Assembly: GCA_040755535.1 (NCBI GenBank)
Contig: JBFMAV010000011.1
Span: forward strand, 23,588 to 87,587
Source of the DNA: Aquabacter sp040755535
Lineage (GTDB): Bacteria; Pseudomonadota; Alphaproteobacteria; Rhizobiales; Xanthobacteraceae
DNA length: 64,000 nt
Direction: 5' to 3'
This document shows, piece by piece, positions 1 through 7,338 of this stretch. The notes below the pieces were generated by a model. It searched no databases. It was given only the letters and a program-made list of their open reading frames with translations, and had not been told where the DNA came from. The position numbers were made by a program, and so were the translations under genes. Position 1 is the stretch's first letter. Every line of letters starts with the position of its first letter.

Positions 1-488
1 GGCGCAACGCCGACGACCTCGTGGCCGAGCTCGGTCACCAGGGTCTTCAAATCCAGGGCGATGACCCACTCGTCTTCGATAATGAGCACCCGCGTCGCCA
101 GTTGCGCGTCGATTTCCGACTGGGCGGCCACCACCATGCGTTCCACCTCGTCGAGGCTGGTGGCAAGGATGGAAGACGCCTCGGCGAACGAAAAGCCTTC
201 CATGGCGGTGAGCAGAAGCGCCACGCGAGAGGCCGCGCCCAACTGCTGAAGCCGTATGTCGGCCCGCATGGCGGCACCGCCATCGGCAGGCAACTGCGAC
301 CACACCTCATGGAACGCGCGATACAGGGCGACGCGCGGCGACAGATCGGGTCGGATCGGAACCTTCCCCTCGATGATGGCCTTCAGCGTTTCCTGCACCA
401 TGGCGTCGCCCGCCTTCTGGCTGCCGAGCAATGCGCGAGCGAAGCGCCGCAGGAAGGGAAGCTGCTTGATGAGCTGTTGATGTGGCAT
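1..488 (-). CDS. phyR: PhyR, general stress response anti-anti-sigma response regulator (partial, C-terminus off the window)
   Basis: Reading leftward from an ATG at 488 gives 162 codons that run off the window edge. The protein starts MPHQQLIKQLPFLRRFARAL, an ECF-sigma-like domain (about residues 1-130), followed by the start of a receiver domain with the acidic cluster IIEDE near residue 137. This sigma-like plus receiver order is specific to PhyR. In the known system phosphorylated PhyR binds NepR through the sigma-like domain and frees EcfG. The phospho-acceptor Asp lies outside the window. An AGAGG Shine-Dalgarno precedes the ATG. The gene is divergent from a HisKA_2 sensor kinase and preceded by an EcfG-type promoter, which fits positive feedback. 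Identification is strong despite truncation. Confidence 0.93.
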   Translation of the reverse strand, partial: MPHQQLIKQLPFLRRFARALLGSQKAGDAMVQETLKAIIEGKVPIRPDLSPRVALYRAFHEVWSQLPADGGAAMRADIRLQQLGAASRVALLLTAMEGFSFAEASSILATSLDEVERMVVAAQSEIDAQLATRVLIIEDEWVIALDLKTLVTELGHEVVGVA

Positions 489-518
489 GCGCCTCTTGCC
501 TCTCGGAAGTCCGCCTTC

Positions 519-543
519 AACTCGGCCGCAGGGAAAAAGTTCC
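519..543 (-). promoter_or_regulatory. EcfG-type promoter of phyR
   Basis: On the minus strand GGAAC (543-539) is followed after 16 bases by AGTT (522-519). This matches the EcfG consensus GGAAC-N16/17-CGTT with one mismatch in the -10. It lies about 30 bp upstream of the phyR ATG. Confidence 0.7.
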
Positions 544-734
544 CGATCCCGGAACTGAATTGAATTTTTGCGCATTATAGCCTGGCTGATCCATGTGCAG
601 GGAGAGGCGCAGGTCCGCTCTACGTCATTTAATGAATTGCCTATCGCCTGACAGGTCGAGCGGAGCTAAAGGACGGGGGCGCTCACGCTTCCGGTTGCCA
701 CGAGAGGCATGCGCGTGGATTGGTGGTTGTCTTC

Positions 735-2462
735 ATGCGGTGGGTAAGAGGCGCGGCGGCCAATCTTCGGGAACGGGAACGTGCCGCGATCTTCGCGTCT
801 GCGTCGGGTCATCCGCGTCATTTGCTCGACAGTGTCCGGCGCGGCCTCATCCTGGTCATTCTGATCGCCATCACCCCGATCGCCTCCGCCAGCATGGTCC
901 AGGGGATCCTCCAGCTGCGCCGCGCCACCGACGAGGCCCAGCACCGCCTGCTACAGGGCGCCATCACCGGGGCGGCGAGCCAGCAGAATGTCTTCACCTC
1001 AGCCGAGAACGTTCTGCAGGCACTGAAGAATGTGCCCGGCCTTCGCGCCAACAACGAAGACTGCGCCGCGACATTGTATGGTGCGACCTTGAGCCTGCCT
1101 TTTGCGTCCAACATCGCGTTCATCGACGCCAATGGACGGGTCACCTGCTCTGCGCTCACCGAAGCGGGCACCGACATGTCGGGCCGCAGCTGGTGGCAGA
1201 AGGCCCAGGCATCGAAGGGCTTCACGCTGGGCGAGCGCCAGATGAGCCCGGTGACGCGCTCGGAGATCATGGTGGGCACCTTGCCCCTGTTCGGCGCGCA
1301 GTCGGAATTCGTCGGCGGACTGTCAGTCGCAATCGATGCCGGATGGCTTGAAAATCTGCTCAAGCGCGAGACGCCGTCGAGCCAGGGGGTGGCGGCGCTG
1401 TTCGATGCCAATGGAACCCAGCTCGTTTCCAATGCGCCGGCCATCAGCCGCCGGCTGTTCGGCGAGGAGGACCTCGCCGCCTATGTGGGCAAGCTCGGCG
1501 AGACCCGAGACGTCTCGGGTCGATCCTGGAGTTTCGCGGTGGCAACCTTGGAGCGGCACAATCTGCTCCTGGCCTATGCCCAGCCGTCCGACGAACTGTT
1601 CCAATGGACGACATTCCATGTGGCCGTGAGCTTTGTCCTTCCAGTCCTGATGGTGATCTTCACCATCGTCGCAATCTGGCTCGCGACCGATCGGATGGTC
1701 CTCCAGTGGCTGCTGTATCTGCGCCGGGTGACGGCCGTTTACGGTCAAGGCCATTATGGCTTCCGGCCCTCGAAAATGGATCAGGCGCCGAGCGAATTCC
1801 GGGTGCTCGGGCATGCCATCGAGGATATGGCGCTGGCGATCCGCGAGCGCGACGCGCGGTTGCGCGAGGGCTTGGCGGAAAAGACGTCCCTGGTGCGCGA
1901 AATCCATCACCGCGTGAAAAACAGTCTGCAAGTGGTGGTGAGCTTGCTCAGTCTCTACGGGTCGAGCGTGCGCGAAGAGGCCGACCGGGCGCGCTTTGAC
2001 CAGTTGCGCATCCGCATCAACACGCTCGCCGTGGTTCATCGCATTCTCTATGAAGCCCTGGAGGGGTCGCAGGTTCAGGTTCTCGAACTGCTGCGGGAAC
2101 TGGGCGCGCTGCTTGAATCCTCGCTCGACCGCAGTGTCCGCGTCACCGTTCAGGCCGAGGATGTGGCGCTGCCCACCGACCTTGCGAGCCCGCTCGCCTT
2201 GCTGCTGACCGAGATCGTGATGGCGGTGTCGCGCGCCAGTGACGAGCGCCCGGTGCGCGTGGATATCGCCGGCGTCGGGGAGGGCGGACTAGTGATCCTG
2301 CGTATCGCGGTCGGCCAGCGCGTGGAGGATGCGCTCAGCGAGGCACAGATCCCGCTCGCTTACGGCTTCGCCCGGCAGATCGGCGGATCGATCGAAACGC
2401 ACATCACGCCGGAGGGATGCCGGATCGACGTGCGCTTCTCCCCGCGCTTCAAGACCCGCTGA
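735..2462 (+). CDS. HisKA_2-family membrane sensor histidine kinase of the general stress response (PhyK/PhyP-like), ATPase domain degraded
   Basis: The ATG at 735 gives 575 residues; a TTG 15 bases upstream is possible but less likely. A membrane segment (about 35-58) is followed by a periplasmic Cache-like sensor region (about 60-290), a second membrane segment (about 297-320), a HAMP-like linker and a HisKA_2 dimerisation domain with H-box EIHHRVKNSLQ near residue 390. The C-terminal HATPase region is abnormal: where family members have an Asn-containing N-box (TNALK-like), this one reads LLLTEIVMAVSRAS, and no DxGxG motif is visible. It may therefore act as a phosphatase or phosphotransfer partner rather than an autokinase. 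Divergence from phyR argues that PhyR is its target. Confidence 0.82.
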   Translation: MRWVRGAAANLRERERAAIFASASGHPRHLLDSVRRGLILVILIAITPIASASMVQGILQLRRATDEAQHRLLQGAITGAASQQNVFTSAENVLQALKNVPGLRANNEDCAATLYGATLSLPFASNIAFIDANGRVTCSALTEAGTDMSGRSWWQKAQASKGFTLGERQMSPVTRSEIMVGTLPLFGAQSEFVGGLSVAIDAGWLENLLKRETPSSQGVAALFDANGTQLVSNAPAISRRLFGEEDLAAYVGKLGETRDVSGRSWSFAVATLERHNLLLAYAQPSDELFQWTTFHVAVSFVLPVLMVIFTIVAIWLATDRMVLQWLLYLRRVTAVYGQGHYGFRPSKMDQAPSEFRVLGHAIEDMALAIRERDARLREGLAEKTSLVREIHHRVKNSLQVVVSLLSLYGSSVREEADRARFDQLRIRINTLAVVHRILYEALEGSQVQVLELLRELGALLESSLDRSVRVTVQAEDVALPTDLASPLALLLTEIVMAVSRASDERPVRVDIAGVGEGGLVILRIAVGQRVEDALSEAQIPLAYGFARQIGGSIETHITPEGCRIDVRFSPRFKTR

Positions 2463-2483
2463 GTCCAGCCTGTGCCGGGCGGG

Positions 2484-2508
2484 GGAACCGCCATCCGGCC
2501 ACGCCGTT
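2484..2508 (+). promoter_or_regulatory. EcfG-type promoter of the KGG stress protein gene
   Basis: GGAAC (2484-2488), 16-base spacer, CGTT (2505-2508): exact match to the EcfG consensus, 50 bp before the ATG at 2558. Confidence 0.85.
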
Positions 2509-2557
2509 GCTCTCCCAAGCACCGCCACTGCCGCGCGGGCTGGATAGGGAGAAACCC

Positions 2558-2824
2558 ATGGCTTCGAAGAGCAAAGGGACGTCCAACCGAGGGTTTGCGG
2601 CAATGGATGCCGAGAAGCAGCGCGCCATTGCCCGCAAAGGCGGCGAGAGCGTGCCGGCGGAAAAACGCAGCTTCTCCCAGGACCGCGCCCTGGCCGCCGC
2701 CGCCGGTCGCAAGGGCGGGCAGAGCGTTGCGGACGAGGATCGCAGTTTTTCCCGCAATCGCTCCCTCGCCTCGCGCGCTGGTCAGAAGGGCGGACAGGCG
2801 TCTCACACCACCAGCAGGTCCTAG
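2558..2824 (+). CDS. KGG-repeat stress-induced protein
   Basis: 88-residue, very hydrophilic protein with three KGG motifs (ARKGGES, GRKGGQS, GQKGGQA) alternating with F-S-x-x-R segments (RSFSQDRAL, RSFSRNRSL). This is the layout of the general stress protein family that includes Con-10 and GsiB-type hydrophilins, thought to protect cell contents under desiccation or osmotic stress. The start at 2558 has AGGGAG eight bases upstream; an upstream in-frame extension overlaps the kinase gene and would precede the promoter, so it is rejected. An exact EcfG-type promoter lies just upstream and the sigma factor gene itself follows. Biochemical function is unknown. Confidence 0.88.
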   Translation: MASKSKGTSNRGFAAMDAEKQRAIARKGGESVPAEKRSFSQDRALAAAAGRKGGQSVADEDRSFSRNRSLASRAGQKGGQASHTTSRS

Positions 2825-2856
2825 AATACGTCCCGACATTTTTTCGCTGCGGCAAG

Positions 2857-2881
2857 GGAACCCGATCATACGGGGAGCGTT
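2857..2881 (+). promoter_or_regulatory. EcfG-type promoter of ecfG (autoregulation)
   Basis: GGAAC (2857-2861), 16-base spacer, CGTT (2878-2881): exact consensus, upstream of the sigma factor gene. It implies EcfG transcribes its own gene, with a leader of about 130 bases if translation starts at 3022. Confidence 0.85.
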
Positions 2882-3021
2882 CCTCCCATAACCAAGCCGG
2901 CGTGTCCCGCGGCCCTGGCCGCAGCGAACCGTGTTCCAAAGGTCCGGACCGCAGGCGCCATGGGTTTGTCTCAGGGGTGGCTGGCGTGTTTCACTCTCAC
3001 GAAACGGATAGCAGACGTCCA

Positions 3022-3615
3022 ATGGAAGGTCCCACGACGACATCTGCGGTCGCTCTCTCGGAGATGAAAGCGCTGCGCGATCAGGTGCTCGACCTGCTTC
3101 CGGCCTTGCGCGCCTTCGCCCGGTCGCTGACGCGCAACCGCACCGAGGCGGACGATCTGGTGCAGGAAACGCTCCTCAAGGCGCTTTCGAACATCGAAAA
3201 ATTCGACCCCGGCACCAATTTGCGGGCCTGGCTCTTCACCATTTTGCGCAACACCTATTACACCGAAATCCGCAAACGCCGCCGCGAGAGCGATGGCATC
3301 TCCACCTTGGCGCAGCAGGATTCGAACATGGGTCCCGGCCAGGAATGGGCGGTGACCCTGCGCTCGCTCAAGGAAGCGCTCGAACTGCTGCCCTCCGACC
3401 AGCGCGAGGCTCTGGTTCTGGTGGGGGCCGCCGGGCTCTCCTATGAAGAGGCGGCCGACGTGTGCGGATGCGCGCTCGGCACCATCAAGAGCCGCGTCAA
3501 CCGCGCCCGCGCCAAACTTCTCACCCTCATGGGGGCGGAGGTCTCCGCCGATGTGGTTGAGGGCGATTCCGTCGCCTTGTCGGCCGCCCGCAGCGCCGCC
3601 CGCAGCTCTGCCTGA
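3022..3615 (+). CDS. ecfG: EcfG-family RNA polymerase sigma factor (general stress response)
   Basis: 197-residue ECF sigma factor. Region 2 includes LRAFARSLTRNRTEADDLVQ and the -10 recognition stretch LRAWLFTILRNTYYTEIRKR. Region 4 carries LLPSDQREALVLVGAAGLSY and the helix-turn-helix ALGTIKSRVNRARAKL. In alphaproteobacteria EcfG directs RNA polymerase to GGAAC-N16/17-CGTT promoters and is held inactive by NepR until PhyR is phosphorylated. The start at 3022 has a weak ribosome site; an ATG at 3064 is the alternative. Unusually, nepR is not in an operon with this gene but lies convergently downstream. A perfect hairpin terminator follows. Confidence 0.92.
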   Translation: MEGPTTTSAVALSEMKALRDQVLDLLPALRAFARSLTRNRTEADDLVQETLLKALSNIEKFDPGTNLRAWLFTILRNTYYTEIRKRRRESDGISTLAQQDSNMGPGQEWAVTLRSLKEALELLPSDQREALVLVGAAGLSYEEAADVCGCALGTIKSRVNRARAKLLTLMGAEVSADVVEGDSVALSAARSAARSSA

Positions 3616-3642
3616 GGACCTGACCCTCTGATCTGAACGTAT

Positions 3643-3675
3643 ATGGCCGGCTTGCTTGCAAGCCGGCCATTTTGA
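3643..3675 (+). terminator. Rho-independent terminator after ecfG
   Basis: A perfect 13-bp stem (ATGGCCGGCTTGC at 3643-3655, complement at 3658-3670) with a 2-base loop is followed by TTTGATT. It ends the ecfG transcript before the convergent nepR. Confidence 0.85.
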
Positions 3676-3932
3676 TTCAGCGGCCGTCACGTGGGGCCAG
3701 GCACGGTCAGCCGACGAGATATCCGTTCCAGCTTCCGCCGTGCCTGCTGCTTAGATCGTCAAACAGGTCGACCCCTGATCCCACATTCCATGGGCGCTGA
3801 CAGTCAGCGAGGCGTCAGCCTAATACGTCCTTGAGGGAGAGGGCGCTCACGCTCTCCCGTGAGGCAGTGAGAAACGCCAAAATGCCCGCCGGGAGCCGGC
3901 AGGCCAAAGATCGCAGGTAGAACGTCAGACGC
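3676..3932. other. Convergent intergenic region between ecfG and nepR
   Basis: With the terminator the ecfG-nepR gap is 317 bp. Beyond the terminator I see no credible gene. A short hairpin (CTCACG / CGTGAG, 3847-3864) could help end nepR transcription, but it has no T-run. Confidence 0.5.
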
Positions 3933-4199
3933 TCAGTCGTTCTCGGTCGGAGCCGGAGGCTTGCCGTCTTCGGCCGCCGGCTTGGCGACCTTTCCGCTTT
4001 CGAAGGCGCCCTGCAATTGTTCCGCGAGGCGCATAAGCTCGTCCGGCACATCCTCGTTCGTATAATCGTCGAAGAGCTGCCGGAGTTCCTTGCCGAGGAG
4101 GTCCTGGCGCGCGGAAATATCGCGCCGGTGAGGGGCTCGCATCGTGCCGCTCTCTTTCTGCACTTGCGTCTCGGAGCTATCGGGCCGCTTCTGTCGCAT
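3933..4199 (-). CDS. nepR: NepR, anti-sigma factor of EcfG
   Basis: 88-residue protein. The core ISARQDLLGKELRQLFDDY followed by NEDVPDELMRLAEQLQ matches the NepR signature of two short helices that clamp the sigma factor (family pattern LRxxYDxVxxExVPDxFxxLLxxL). The N-terminal 30 residues and the Pro/Lys-rich tail are variable in this family. NepR sequesters EcfG and is titrated by phosphorylated PhyR. The start is uncertain: neither the ATG at 4199 nor the one at 4142 has a strong ribosome site. It has its own exact EcfG-type promoter at 4284-4308, so the anti-sigma factor is induced with the regulon although separated from ecfG. Confidence 0.8.
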   Translation of the reverse strand: MRQKRPDSSETQVQKESGTMRAPHRRDISARQDLLGKELRQLFDDYTNEDVPDELMRLAEQLQGAFESGKVAKPAAEDGKPPAPTEND

Positions 4200-4283
4200 G
4201 GAGGATATTCATCTGCCGGATGGGGGCCAAGGGGAGGAGCGCCGGAGGAGCAAACTCCCTCGCGGCCCCGGTTCCGAGGGTGA

Positions 4284-4308
4284 AACGGTACAGCCGCGAA
4301 GAAGTTCC
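4284..4308 (-). promoter_or_regulatory. EcfG-type promoter of nepR
   Basis: On the minus strand GGAAC (4308-4304), 16-base spacer, CGTT (4287-4284): exact consensus, about 85 bp upstream of the nepR start. Confidence 0.83.
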
Positions 4309-4321
4309 AACAAGACCCACT

Positions 4322-4609
4322 TCATTCGCGATAAAGCCGCGTGCGGCCCGATTCCGCTGTCTCGTCGGGATGCGGATCGCGTGCTGTATCCTCGTTGCTC
4401 TCGCTGAGGTTGGTCGATCCGGCGGAGTCCATCGTCGCCTGCAGGCGATGCAACCGCTGGCGCTCCTCGTCAGGCTGGCGCGCGCGCAAGCGCTTGGGCG
4501 GGCCTGCCTCGCGTGCCGGTTCGAACTCGCACTGGTCATAACCGTGCGGAGCGGAAGGGGCCTTCCAGTCCTCGCGGCGCGTTTCGCCGCCTTGAGCGTG
4601 GTTTGGCAT
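4322..4609 (-). CDS. Small hydrophilic protein of unknown function, probable general stress regulon member
   Basis: 95 residues, strongly charged, no membrane segment or signal peptide. Charged patches include PKRLRARQPDEERQRLHRLQ and an acidic, Asp/Glu-rich C-terminal third. I do not recognise a family. The start ATG at 4609 has a good Shine-Dalgarno (AGGGAGG) and is preceded by an exact EcfG-type promoter (4643-4667), which together make a real gene likely despite the absence of a known domain. A longer opposite-frame reading of the same stretch lacks such signals. The composition resembles small hydrophilic stress proteins, but that is inference only. Confidence 0.65.
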   Translation of the reverse strand: MPNHAQGGETRREDWKAPSAPHGYDQCEFEPAREAGPPKRLRARQPDEERQRLHRLQATMDSAGSTNLSESNEDTARDPHPDETAESGRTRLYRE

Positions 4610-4642
4610 GACGCTGTCCTCCCTGCGTTCAAGTGGAGTCCC

Positions 4643-4667
4643 AACGCGGCCCACGCGGTTTGGTTCC
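4643..4667 (-). promoter_or_regulatory. EcfG-type promoter of the 95-residue hydrophilic protein
   Basis: On the minus strand GGAAC (4667-4663), 16-base spacer, CGTT (4646-4643): exact consensus, about 35 bp before the ATG. Confidence 0.83.
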
Positions 4668-4943
4668 GCGCATGGTGAAGCTTTCGTTGAGAACCGCGTT
4701 GTTTCGGCGGCTCGCGATTTCGGCCTGTCTGCCGCGCACCGCCATGGAACCTGAAGCCGGCCGCCCAAGTTTCAGAAGCAGTCCGGTCGGCAGCGCCGCC
4801 TGCGCGATGCCCCGGAAAAGTTCGAGGGTGGATGATGCGCGTTTCGCGCGCCCGCCGCACCTTCGCAAGACCCCTGAGTGGGCGCGGACGACGTGCCGGT
4901 CGCGGCAACATCCGGGCTCCAAGACTGTAACAGGAGACGAGAT
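4668..4943. other. Intergenic region before the DUF1328 gene
   Basis: The gap between the divergent genes at 4609 and 4944 is 334 bp. It contains the minus-strand EcfG promoter just described. A plus-strand GGAAC at 4747-4751 lacks a properly spaced CGTT. No coding sequence or RNA gene is evident. Confidence 0.5.
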
Positions 4944-5117
4944 ATGCTGGGTTGGGCTGTGACTTTTCTGGTGGTCGCCCTGGTGGCGGCGGTTCTGGGA
5001 TTTGGCGGCATCGCCGGCACGGCGATCGAAATCGCCAAGGTGATCTTTTTCGTGGCCATCGTCCTGTTCCTCATCTCGGCCGTCGTCGGCCTGATGCGCG
5101 GACGCCGGGTGGGATAA
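4944..5117 (+). CDS. DUF1328 small membrane protein
   Basis: 57 residues starting MLGWAVTFLVVALVAAVLGF, with two hydrophobic segments (about 4-22 and 27-50) joined by a GIAGTAIEIAK turn and ending in a basic GRRVG tail. This matches the DUF1328 family (YtjA-like), tiny inner-membrane proteins of unknown role often listed among stress-induced genes. The Shine-Dalgarno AGGAGA sits seven bases before the ATG. The setting inside a stress cluster fits, although no clear EcfG-type promoter was found directly upstream. Confidence 0.88.
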   Translation: MLGWAVTFLVVALVAAVLGFGGIAGTAIEIAKVIFFVAIVLFLISAVVGLMRGRRVG

Positions 5118-5234
5118 GTCCCGCTGGAGAGGCCAGTCCTGAAAGCAGGGAGGGGCGGCGGAGATACCGCTCCTTCTCGCCTACGCCGGCTACGGTTTTG
5201 CCGGTGTCTTTCGTGAGTTCGAGACACGATACTT

Positions 5235-5273
5235 AAGGTCTGGTCTTCCTGTCGGGAGCCAGGCCTTCTCTTT
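5235..5273 (+). terminator. Probable terminator after the DUF1328 gene
   Basis: Stem AAGGTCTGG (5235-5243) pairs with CCAGGCCTT (5259-5267) with one G-U pair and is followed by CTCTTT. Confidence 0.55.
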
Positions 5274-5355
5274 ATCTGAAAACGCGCCGCCTGGGTTCGG
5301 CGGCGTACCAGTTCAACGGGACTGCGCGAACATCCATCCCTGAGGAGGGGCTCCC

Positions 5356-6372
5356 ATGCGGCGGCTCATTGTCGAGCACAAGACGCGCTACCATTATTCC
5401 GAGCCGGTCCAGTTCGGACAGCACCGGCTCATGCTGCGCCCCCGCGACAGCCACGGCCTGCGCCTGCACGAGGCGCGCCTCACCTTGTCGCCCACGGGGG
5501 ACGTCAAATACATCTATGACGTGTTCGGCAATTCCATCGCCTTGGTGGACTTCCACGGCCCGGCGAATGAATTGGTGATCGAGAGCGTCCTGGAGCTGGA
5601 CAGCTACGAGACTCCCGACCTTGAGGCGCTTCTGGATCCCGTGGCGGCCAATTATCCCTTCGTCTATTCCAGCGATGACCGCTTCGATGCCTCCCAGATG
5701 CTCACGCCTCAATATGAGGATGAGGGCGAGGTCAAGGAGTGGCTGACGCGCTTCGTGACGCCGGGTGAGCCGGTCGCGACGCTCGACCTGTTGAAGGCGA
5801 TCAATGCCGCCATCAAGGCGGACTTCACCTATCAGGCCCGCATCGAGGAGGGGACGCAGACCCCGGCCCAGACGCTCGCGCGCGCCTCCGGCACCTGCCG
5901 CGATTTCGCGCTGTTCTTCATCGAGGCGGTGCGCGAGCTCGGCTTCGCCGCCCGCTTCGTGACGGGCTATCTCTATACGTCCCATCTCGATCTCGCCTTG
6001 GACCATGGCGCCGACGACATCCGGGGCGCGGGCGCGACTCATGCTTGGGCGGAGGTCTATCTGCCGGGCGCCGGCTGGATCGATTTCGACCCCACCAACG
6101 CTTTGATCGGCACCGACCATCTGGTGCGCGTCGCCGTGGTGCGGGATCCGCGCCAGGCCTCGCCCATCGTTGGCAGCTTCGCCTCCGACACGCCAGGCGT
6201 GTTCCTTGGCATGGATGTGGAGGTGTTCGTCTCCACGCGCCGCCACGGCGCGGCGGCGCTCCCCGCGAACGACGCGCCGGCCGAGGGTTTGGAGGAGGCT
6301 CCGGGTGGCGTGTCGGCGTCTGCCGCCCCGGTGGTGGCGCAGGAGGATCTGCTGGCGCAGCCGGCCGCCTGA
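5356..6372 (+). CDS. Transglutaminase-like cysteine peptidase family protein
   Basis: 338 residues. The N-terminal domain (MRRLIVEHKTRYHYSEPVQ) is the beta-rich bacterial transglutaminase-like N-domain. The core shows the Cys box SGTCRDFALFF near residue 180, the His box GATHAWAEVYL near 228, and the Asp of WIDFDPTN. This papain-like Cys-His-Asp triad is complete. Substrates of these proteins are generally unknown; peptide or isopeptide cleavage is the usual suggestion, and several sit beside circularly permuted ATP-grasp genes, absent here. A GAGGAGGGG ribosome site precedes the ATG. The protein lacks a signal peptide, so it is probably cytoplasmic. Confidence 0.87.
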   Translation: MRRLIVEHKTRYHYSEPVQFGQHRLMLRPRDSHGLRLHEARLTLSPTGDVKYIYDVFGNSIALVDFHGPANELVIESVLELDSYETPDLEALLDPVAANYPFVYSSDDRFDASQMLTPQYEDEGEVKEWLTRFVTPGEPVATLDLLKAINAAIKADFTYQARIEEGTQTPAQTLARASGTCRDFALFFIEAVRELGFAARFVTGYLYTSHLDLALDHGADDIRGAGATHAWAEVYLPGAGWIDFDPTNALIGTDHLVRVAVVRDPRQASPIVGSFASDTPGVFLGMDVEVFVSTRRHGAAALPANDAPAEGLEEAPGGVSASAAPVVAQEDLLAQPAA

Positions 6373-6395
6373 CGTCTCTGGCTCGGAAAGAAAAA

Positions 6396-6420
6396 GGGCG
6401 GGCCCGCGAGGAGCCCGCCC
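6396..6420. terminator. Terminator between the transglutaminase gene and the convergent lipoprotein gene
   Basis: GGGCGGGC (6396-6403) pairs with GCCCGCCC (6413-6420). The A-rich flank at 6386-6395 becomes a T-run on the minus strand, so it is best suited to stop leftward transcription but may act both ways. Confidence 0.7.
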
Positions 6421-6492
6421 GTGTCAGTTCTGGAGGTCGATCAGTGACACGGTCTCAACGCGCAACTTGGCGTCGGGTTCCGGCAAACAAAA

Positions 6493-6513
6493 GGGGCGCC
6501 CCATGGGCGCCCC
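6493..6513 (-). terminator. Terminator after the glycine-zipper lipoprotein gene
   Basis: Perfect 8-bp stem GGGGCGCC / GGCGCCCC around a 5-base loop. On the minus strand it is followed by TTTTGTTT. It is the first of two tandem terminators for the leftward bicistron. Confidence 0.7.
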
Positions 6514-6541
6514 GATCGATCTGGATGTCACGGTGTCCCCA

Positions 6542-6823
6542 TCAGGGGCAGGCCACCCGGTAGGAGTTGCCGTAGGCATCGCGCGCCCAGCAGTTCTTGG
6601 GGGTGGTGGCCGCGCCGACGATGGCGCCGGTCGCGCCGCCCAGCACGCCGCCAACCACGGCGCCGCCGGTCGAGCCGGTTGCGAGGCCGCCGATCAGGGC
6701 ACCGGTGCCTGCGCCGATGAGGCCGCCGCCCACGGCGCGGTCGGACTCCGAATACTGGCTGCATCCGCCCAGCGCCAGACCCGCTGCCACAACGATGATT
6801 GCCGCCCTCATTTTGCTCTCCAT
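6542..6823 (-). CDS. Glycine-zipper outer membrane lipoprotein
   Basis: 93 residues from the ATG at 6823 (an ATG at 6811 with a GGAG ribosome site would give 89). The signal peptide ends in a lipobox, ALGGC, predicting lipidation of Cys21. The mature part holds repeated GxxxG glycine-zipper segments (VGGGLIGAGTGALIGG and VVGGVLGGATGAIVGA), then a short C-terminal segment with two Cys (KNCWARDAYGNSYRVACP). Such proteins sit in the outer membrane or periplasm of proteobacteria; function unknown. It lies two bases after the stop of the upstream membrane protein gene (TGAACATG), so the pair is probably translationally coupled and expressed from the EcfG-type promoter at 7339-7363. Confidence 0.83.
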   Translation of the reverse strand: MESKMRAAIIVVAAGLALGGCSQYSESDRAVGGGLIGAGTGALIGGLATGSTGGAVVGGVLGGATGAIVGAATTPKNCWARDAYGNSYRVACP

Positions 6824-6825
6824 GT

Positions 6826-7311
6826 TCAATCTTTCCGGCTCTGCCGGGCCGTCCGTCCGATGTCGCGCGACGCATTCGCCGGCGGTCGGCGGACATTTTC
6901 CCCCGGCGAAGCAAACCGTCTCCGGCGGGGTTCACGCACCGCCAAGCTAAGCACAAAAGCCACCGCCAAGCCTACCCCCACGACGGCGATTGCGGTCGCG
7001 GCGGGATGGCGCGCCGCGGCATCGCGGGCCTCGTGCGCCGCGACATCCATCCGTCGGGCGAGGCCGTCGCGCCCCGACCAGGCGCCTGATACGCCGCTCG
7101 GCACCAGCGCCTGCGCCATCTTCGCCGCCTGTGGGGCGATGTCCGGCAGATGATCGCCGAGCATGCGGGCATAGCGGCGGGCCGTGTAGGGGCGCGGCAG
7201 ATGGGAGGGCGCTTCGCCCACGGCCCGCGAGAGGCGCGCCAGATCGCCCCGCAGCGACTCGACGCCGCGTTGCAGGTCTTCCAGGGTGGAGCGTTGGGAA
7301 AGCCAAGTCAT
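6826..7311 (-). CDS. Single-pass membrane protein of unknown function, probable general stress regulon member
   Basis: 161 residues. The N-terminal 35 are a coiled-coil-like segment (STLEDLQRGVESLRGDLARL). The middle is amphipathic helical. One membrane segment (about residues 103-126, AATAIAVVGVGLAVAFVLSL) precedes a basic C-terminal tail. The layout recalls tail-anchored DUF883/ElaB-like proteins, but I do not claim membership. The start at 7311 has GGAG eight bases upstream; a longer reading frame continues upstream but would begin before the promoter. An exact EcfG-type promoter lies 28 bp upstream. It is the first gene of a bicistron with the glycine-zipper lipoprotein. Confidence 0.72.
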   Translation of the reverse strand: MTWLSQRSTLEDLQRGVESLRGDLARLSRAVGEAPSHLPRPYTARRYARMLGDHLPDIAPQAAKMAQALVPSGVSGAWSGRDGLARRMDVAAHEARDAAARHPAATAIAVVGVGLAVAFVLSLAVREPRRRRFASPGENVRRPPANASRDIGRTARQSRKD

Positions 7312-7338
7312 CAAGACGTCTCCGCTGTCGGGATCACC

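Noticed and set aside
551..555. Plus-strand GGAAC upstream of the sensor kinase gene as an EcfG promoter
   Set aside because: No CGTT or GTT at the right distance; the sequence reads GCATTATAG instead.
21..563. 180-codon plus-strand frame at the left edge
   Set aside because: Antisense to phyR, whose minus-strand translation is unmistakable.
4747..4751. GGAAC upstream of the DUF1328 gene
   Set aside because: The nearest AGTT is 17 bases away, lacks the C, and lies about 175 bp from the start; too weak to call.
4177..4911. 244-codon minus-strand frame
   Set aside because: Overlaps nepR and the hydrophilic-protein gene in another frame and spans two EcfG promoters; Arg/Ala/Thr-biased with no domain.
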